From contig DASVPO010000009.1 in assembly GCA_036382855.1 (NCBI GenBank), positions 226,233 through 290,232 on the forward strand: DNA of 64,000 nucleotides, given 5' to 3'. The position numbers and the translations under genes were made by a program. Numbering within the stretch: the first letter of the stretch is position 1; every line of letters starts with the position of its first letter. Shown piece by piece: positions 61,921 to 64,000 of the stretch. The stretch comes from DASVTR01 sp036382855. Lineage in GTDB: Bacteria > Acidobacteriota > Blastocatellia > Pyrinomonadales > Pyrinomonadaceae. The notes under the pieces are model-generated. The model saw nothing but the letters and a program-made list of their open reading frames with translations. It made no database searches and was not told the DNA's origin.

Positions 61921-63489
61921 ATGCTCTTTCGCACACAATCGGCGGCCGTCTACGGCATCAACGCAGACCTCGTTGACATAGAGGTTGATTTGACTCCCGC
62001 GCGAGGTGAAAGCGATTCGCCGTCTTCAGTGACCATCGTCGGGCTGCCTGACGCGGCCGTGCGCGAATCGCGCGAGCGCATCCGCGCCGCAATCTCCAAC
62101 TGCGGCTTCTTCTTCCCATTTCACAAGATGACGATTAATCTCGCGCCCGCAGACGTGCGCAAGGAAGGCGCGAGCTTCGATTTGCCGATTGCCCTCGGCA
62201 TTCTAGGAGCGAACGGCGACCTCGTTGACGCGGAAAACCTGACCGAGATGATTGCGGTCGGCGAACTCTCGCTCGACGGCCGTGTGCGTGCCATTAAGGG
62301 CGCACTGCCCATCGCCTTGCGTGCGCGCGAGGCCACAGTGAGGCATCTTCTTCTGCCTGAGGAGAACGCGAAAGAAGCGGCGGTCGTCGCAGGCATTAAC
62401 GTTTACGCCGTTTCGGATTTGCGCGGCGCAGTCGAATTGATAGCCCAGCTTCGTTCACAGAATCCGCCAGCGCCCCTACGCCTTGATCTAGCGCAAACGC
62501 TCAAAGGCGAAGAGCACTACGCGGTTGATTTCCGGGAAGTGCGCGGGCAATTAACGGCCAAGCGTGCGCTCGAAGTCGCCAGCGCAGGAGGCCACAACAT
62601 CCTTTTGATTGGCCCGCCCGGCTCCGGCAAGACGATGCTCGCCAAGCGCCTGCCGACCATCCTGCCGCCGCTCGAATTTGAGGCCGCGCTCGAACTCACC
62701 AAGATACATTCGGTCGCTGGCCTGACGGGAAGCTCCGGCCTCGTCACGGAAAGACCCTTTCGCTCGCCGCATCACACTATTAGCGATGCCGGACTCATCG
62801 GCGGCGGCGCTGTGCCGCGTCCCGGCGAAGTCAGCCTCGCGCACCACGGCGTGCTCTTTCTGGACGAACTGCCGGAGTTTGACCGTAGCGTCCTCGAAGT
62901 CTTGCGCCAGCCGCTCGAAGACCAGAAAGTGACCATCAGCCGCGCCGCTATGACCTTGACCTTCCCTGCCGGCTTTATGCTGGCCGCCGCGATGAATCCT
63001 TGTCCCTGCGGCTTCTGGAATGACCCTGTGCGCGAGTGTCGCTGTACGCCGCCGCAAATTCAGCGATATGTCGGGCGCATCTCAGGCCCTCTGCTCGACC
63101 GCATAGACATACACATAGACGTGCCCGCCGTGCGCTTCAAAGAGTTAACGGGCCGCGACGCCGCGCCAGAGCCTGAATCCTCTGCCAGCATCCGGGCGCG
63201 TGTGCTGAAGGCGCGTGAGCGGCAGCACGAGCGTTTTTCGGGCGAAGGCATCTTCTCGAATGCGCAGATGTCGCCGCGCCTAATCCGTAAGTTTTGCCGG
63301 ATTGACGTGGAGAGCGAGCGGCTGCTGGAAGGGGCGATGGCTCGTCTGGGCTTGTCAGCACGCGCCTATGACCGCATACTGAAGACGAGCCGCACTATCG
63401 CCGACCTTGAAGCGTGTGAGGAGATTCGCTCTCCGCACGTGGCCGAAGCGGTCGGCTATCGTTCGCTCGACCGCACCTACTGGACGTAA
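61921..63489 (+). CDS. comM: ComM/YifB-family AAA+ ATPase
   Basis: The 522-residue protein is of the Mg-chelatase-like type. It has a Lon-protease-like N-terminal domain (VGLPDAAVRESRERIRAAI), a central AAA+ domain with Walker A GPPGSGKT and a Walker B FLDELPEF, and a zinc-binding CPCGFW...CRC loop before the C-terminal domain. ComM is a hexameric helicase that extends branch migration during natural transformation. The ATG directly follows non-coding sequence; no strong Shine-Dalgarno is seen. No other competence gene is in the window. Confidence 0.93.
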   Translation: MLFRTQSAAVYGINADLVDIEVDLTPARGESDSPSSVTIVGLPDAAVRESRERIRAAISNCGFFFPFHKMTINLAPADVRKEGASFDLPIALGILGANGDLVDAENLTEMIAVGELSLDGRVRAIKGALPIALRAREATVRHLLLPEENAKEAAVVAGINVYAVSDLRGAVELIAQLRSQNPPAPLRLDLAQTLKGEEHYAVDFREVRGQLTAKRALEVASAGGHNILLIGPPGSGKTMLAKRLPTILPPLEFEAALELTKIHSVAGLTGSSGLVTERPFRSPHHTISDAGLIGGGAVPRPGEVSLAHHGVLFLDELPEFDRSVLEVLRQPLEDQKVTISRAAMTLTFPAGFMLAAAMNPCPCGFWNDPVRECRCTPPQIQRYVGRISGPLLDRIDIHIDVPAVRFKELTGRDAAPEPESSASIRARVLKARERQHERFSGEGIFSNAQMSPRLIRKFCRIDVESERLLEGAMARLGLSARAYDRILKTSRTIADLEACEEIRSPHVAEAVGYRSLDRTYWT

Positions 63490-63718
63490 GGAGCGGCGGG
63501 GCGCACCAAATGCGTTGCTGCGGCGCACGAAAAAGATTAAATTTTCGACGGGCAAGACAACGACGCGTGAGAAGCGCCGCATCACACAGCGTGGTGGAGA
63601 ACCCGGCCAAGTCGCGTGCGAGGACGAACGCGCGAAAGCAGGCGGGCGCTCTTCCTCCTCAGGTTAGCGGGCCGAGTCGCACGTCGGCGCTCTAGAAGTA
63701 GTGAGAGGTGAATCTCAA

Positions 63719-64000
63719 ATGACACATCTTCTACTTGCCCTAACGACGGAACTCGTGACCGCAGCCGATACTGAGACATCGCAAACTTCGGACTACGCAT
63801 TGGCGCAGGCAGCATCCACGGGACAGATGTCAGCCTTCGAAGAACTCTATGCGCGCCACAACCGCAGAGTCTACTCTCTCTGCCTGCGCATGACGCAGAA
63901 CCAGTCGGAAGCCGAAGACCTCGCACAGGAAGTCTTCATCCAGTTGTTCCGCAAACTCGGCAGCTTCCGTGGCGAGTCAGCTTTCACCACCTGGCTGCAC
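63719..64000 (+). CDS. ECF sigma factor (3' truncated by window end)
   Basis: The first 94 residues are present, from ATG at 63719 with AGAGGTGA seven bases upstream. After about 30 variable residues comes sigma region 2 (SAFEELYARHNRRVYSLC, EAEDLAQEVFIQLFRKLGSF and FTTWLH). The frame is open at the window end; region 4 would lie beyond. It differs from the sigma at 53408, so there are two ECF factors in this window. The partner anti-sigma, if any, should be downstream. Confidence 0.9.
   Translation, partial: MTHLLLALTTELVTAADTETSQTSDYALAQAASTGQMSAFEELYARHNRRVYSLCLRMTQNQSEAEDLAQEVFIQLFRKLGSFRGESAFTTWLH

Noticed and set aside
63582..63926. 114-codon antisense frame over the last sigma gene
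   Set aside because: The plus-strand sigma region 2 is unambiguous.

Overview
The window is GC-rich bacterial chromosome with ordinary housekeeping genes and no phage, transposase or CRISPR array. The gene mix points to Acidobacteriota, probably class Blastocatellia: a DUF1844 protein, an S46 dipeptidyl-peptidase, a DUF885 protein with a PrcB-like tail, an MXAN_5187_C-like protein, and many short-period intergenic hairpins. That placement is an inference from gene content; no rRNA gene is present.

Layout. 1-5 kb: end of an M14 carboxypeptidase, a Cys-rich lipoprotein, a membrane protein paired with a long SPFH protein, and an Asn/Ser-rich lipoprotein. 5-9.5 kb (minus): UbiB-type kinase, ribF, a PhnP-like hydrolase, DUF1844. 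9.7-11.4 kb (plus): mazG and a multi-zinc-ribbon protein. 11.5-19.3 kb (minus): M48 protease, DUF885-PrcB protein, two membrane proteins, a JAMM protein, an acyl-CoA dehydrogenase. 19.3-23.8 kb (minus): a tight translation operon (gamma-carbonic anhydrase, hisS, DUF1572, aspS) leading into the dehydrogenase. 24-29.6 kb: a lipoprotein, a cobalamin-binding protein with a photoreceptor-like motif, an ABM monooxygenase, a Tat-exported dienelactone hydrolase, and a MarR-pirin-WrbA module. 30-33.2 kb: hybrid CheB/CheR histidine kinase and its LuxR-type regulator. 33.7-40.5 kb: tRNA-Asn, an esterase, PBP1A, tmRNA, Uma2, murI-rph. 40.6-47.1 kb: secreted protein, SET protein, histidine kinase, selA, cold-shock protein. 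47.5-54 kb (minus): S46 peptidase, M23 peptidase, small membrane proteins, an ECF sigma with a double zinc-finger anti-sigma. 54.4-64 kb (plus): flippase-like membrane protein, MaoC, nrdR, Hsp20, lon, MltD-like transglycosylase, comM, and the start of another ECF sigma.

The most unusual feature is a set of intergenic elements built from tandem heptanucleotides, arranged mostly as inverted arms around a short loop. At least six unrelated 7-bp units are used (GTGATGA, AAAGTCC, CAGTTTT, GATGAAC, TCGTAAA, AAAAGGT). They fit tightly between stop and start codons. In several genes the element supplies the stop codon, and four proteins end in Ser-Asp-Glu because of it. In aspS a single arm lies inside the reading frame and encodes part of the C-terminal tail.

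Functional themes are envelope maintenance (PBP1A, MltD, M23, MurI, M48), protein quality control (Lon, Hsp20, tmRNA, SPFH), translation (AspRS, HisRS, SelA) and signalling (two histidine kinases, two ECF sigmas, a possible B12 light sensor). Coordinates and translations were read by eye. Family names rest on recognised motifs, not on database searches.
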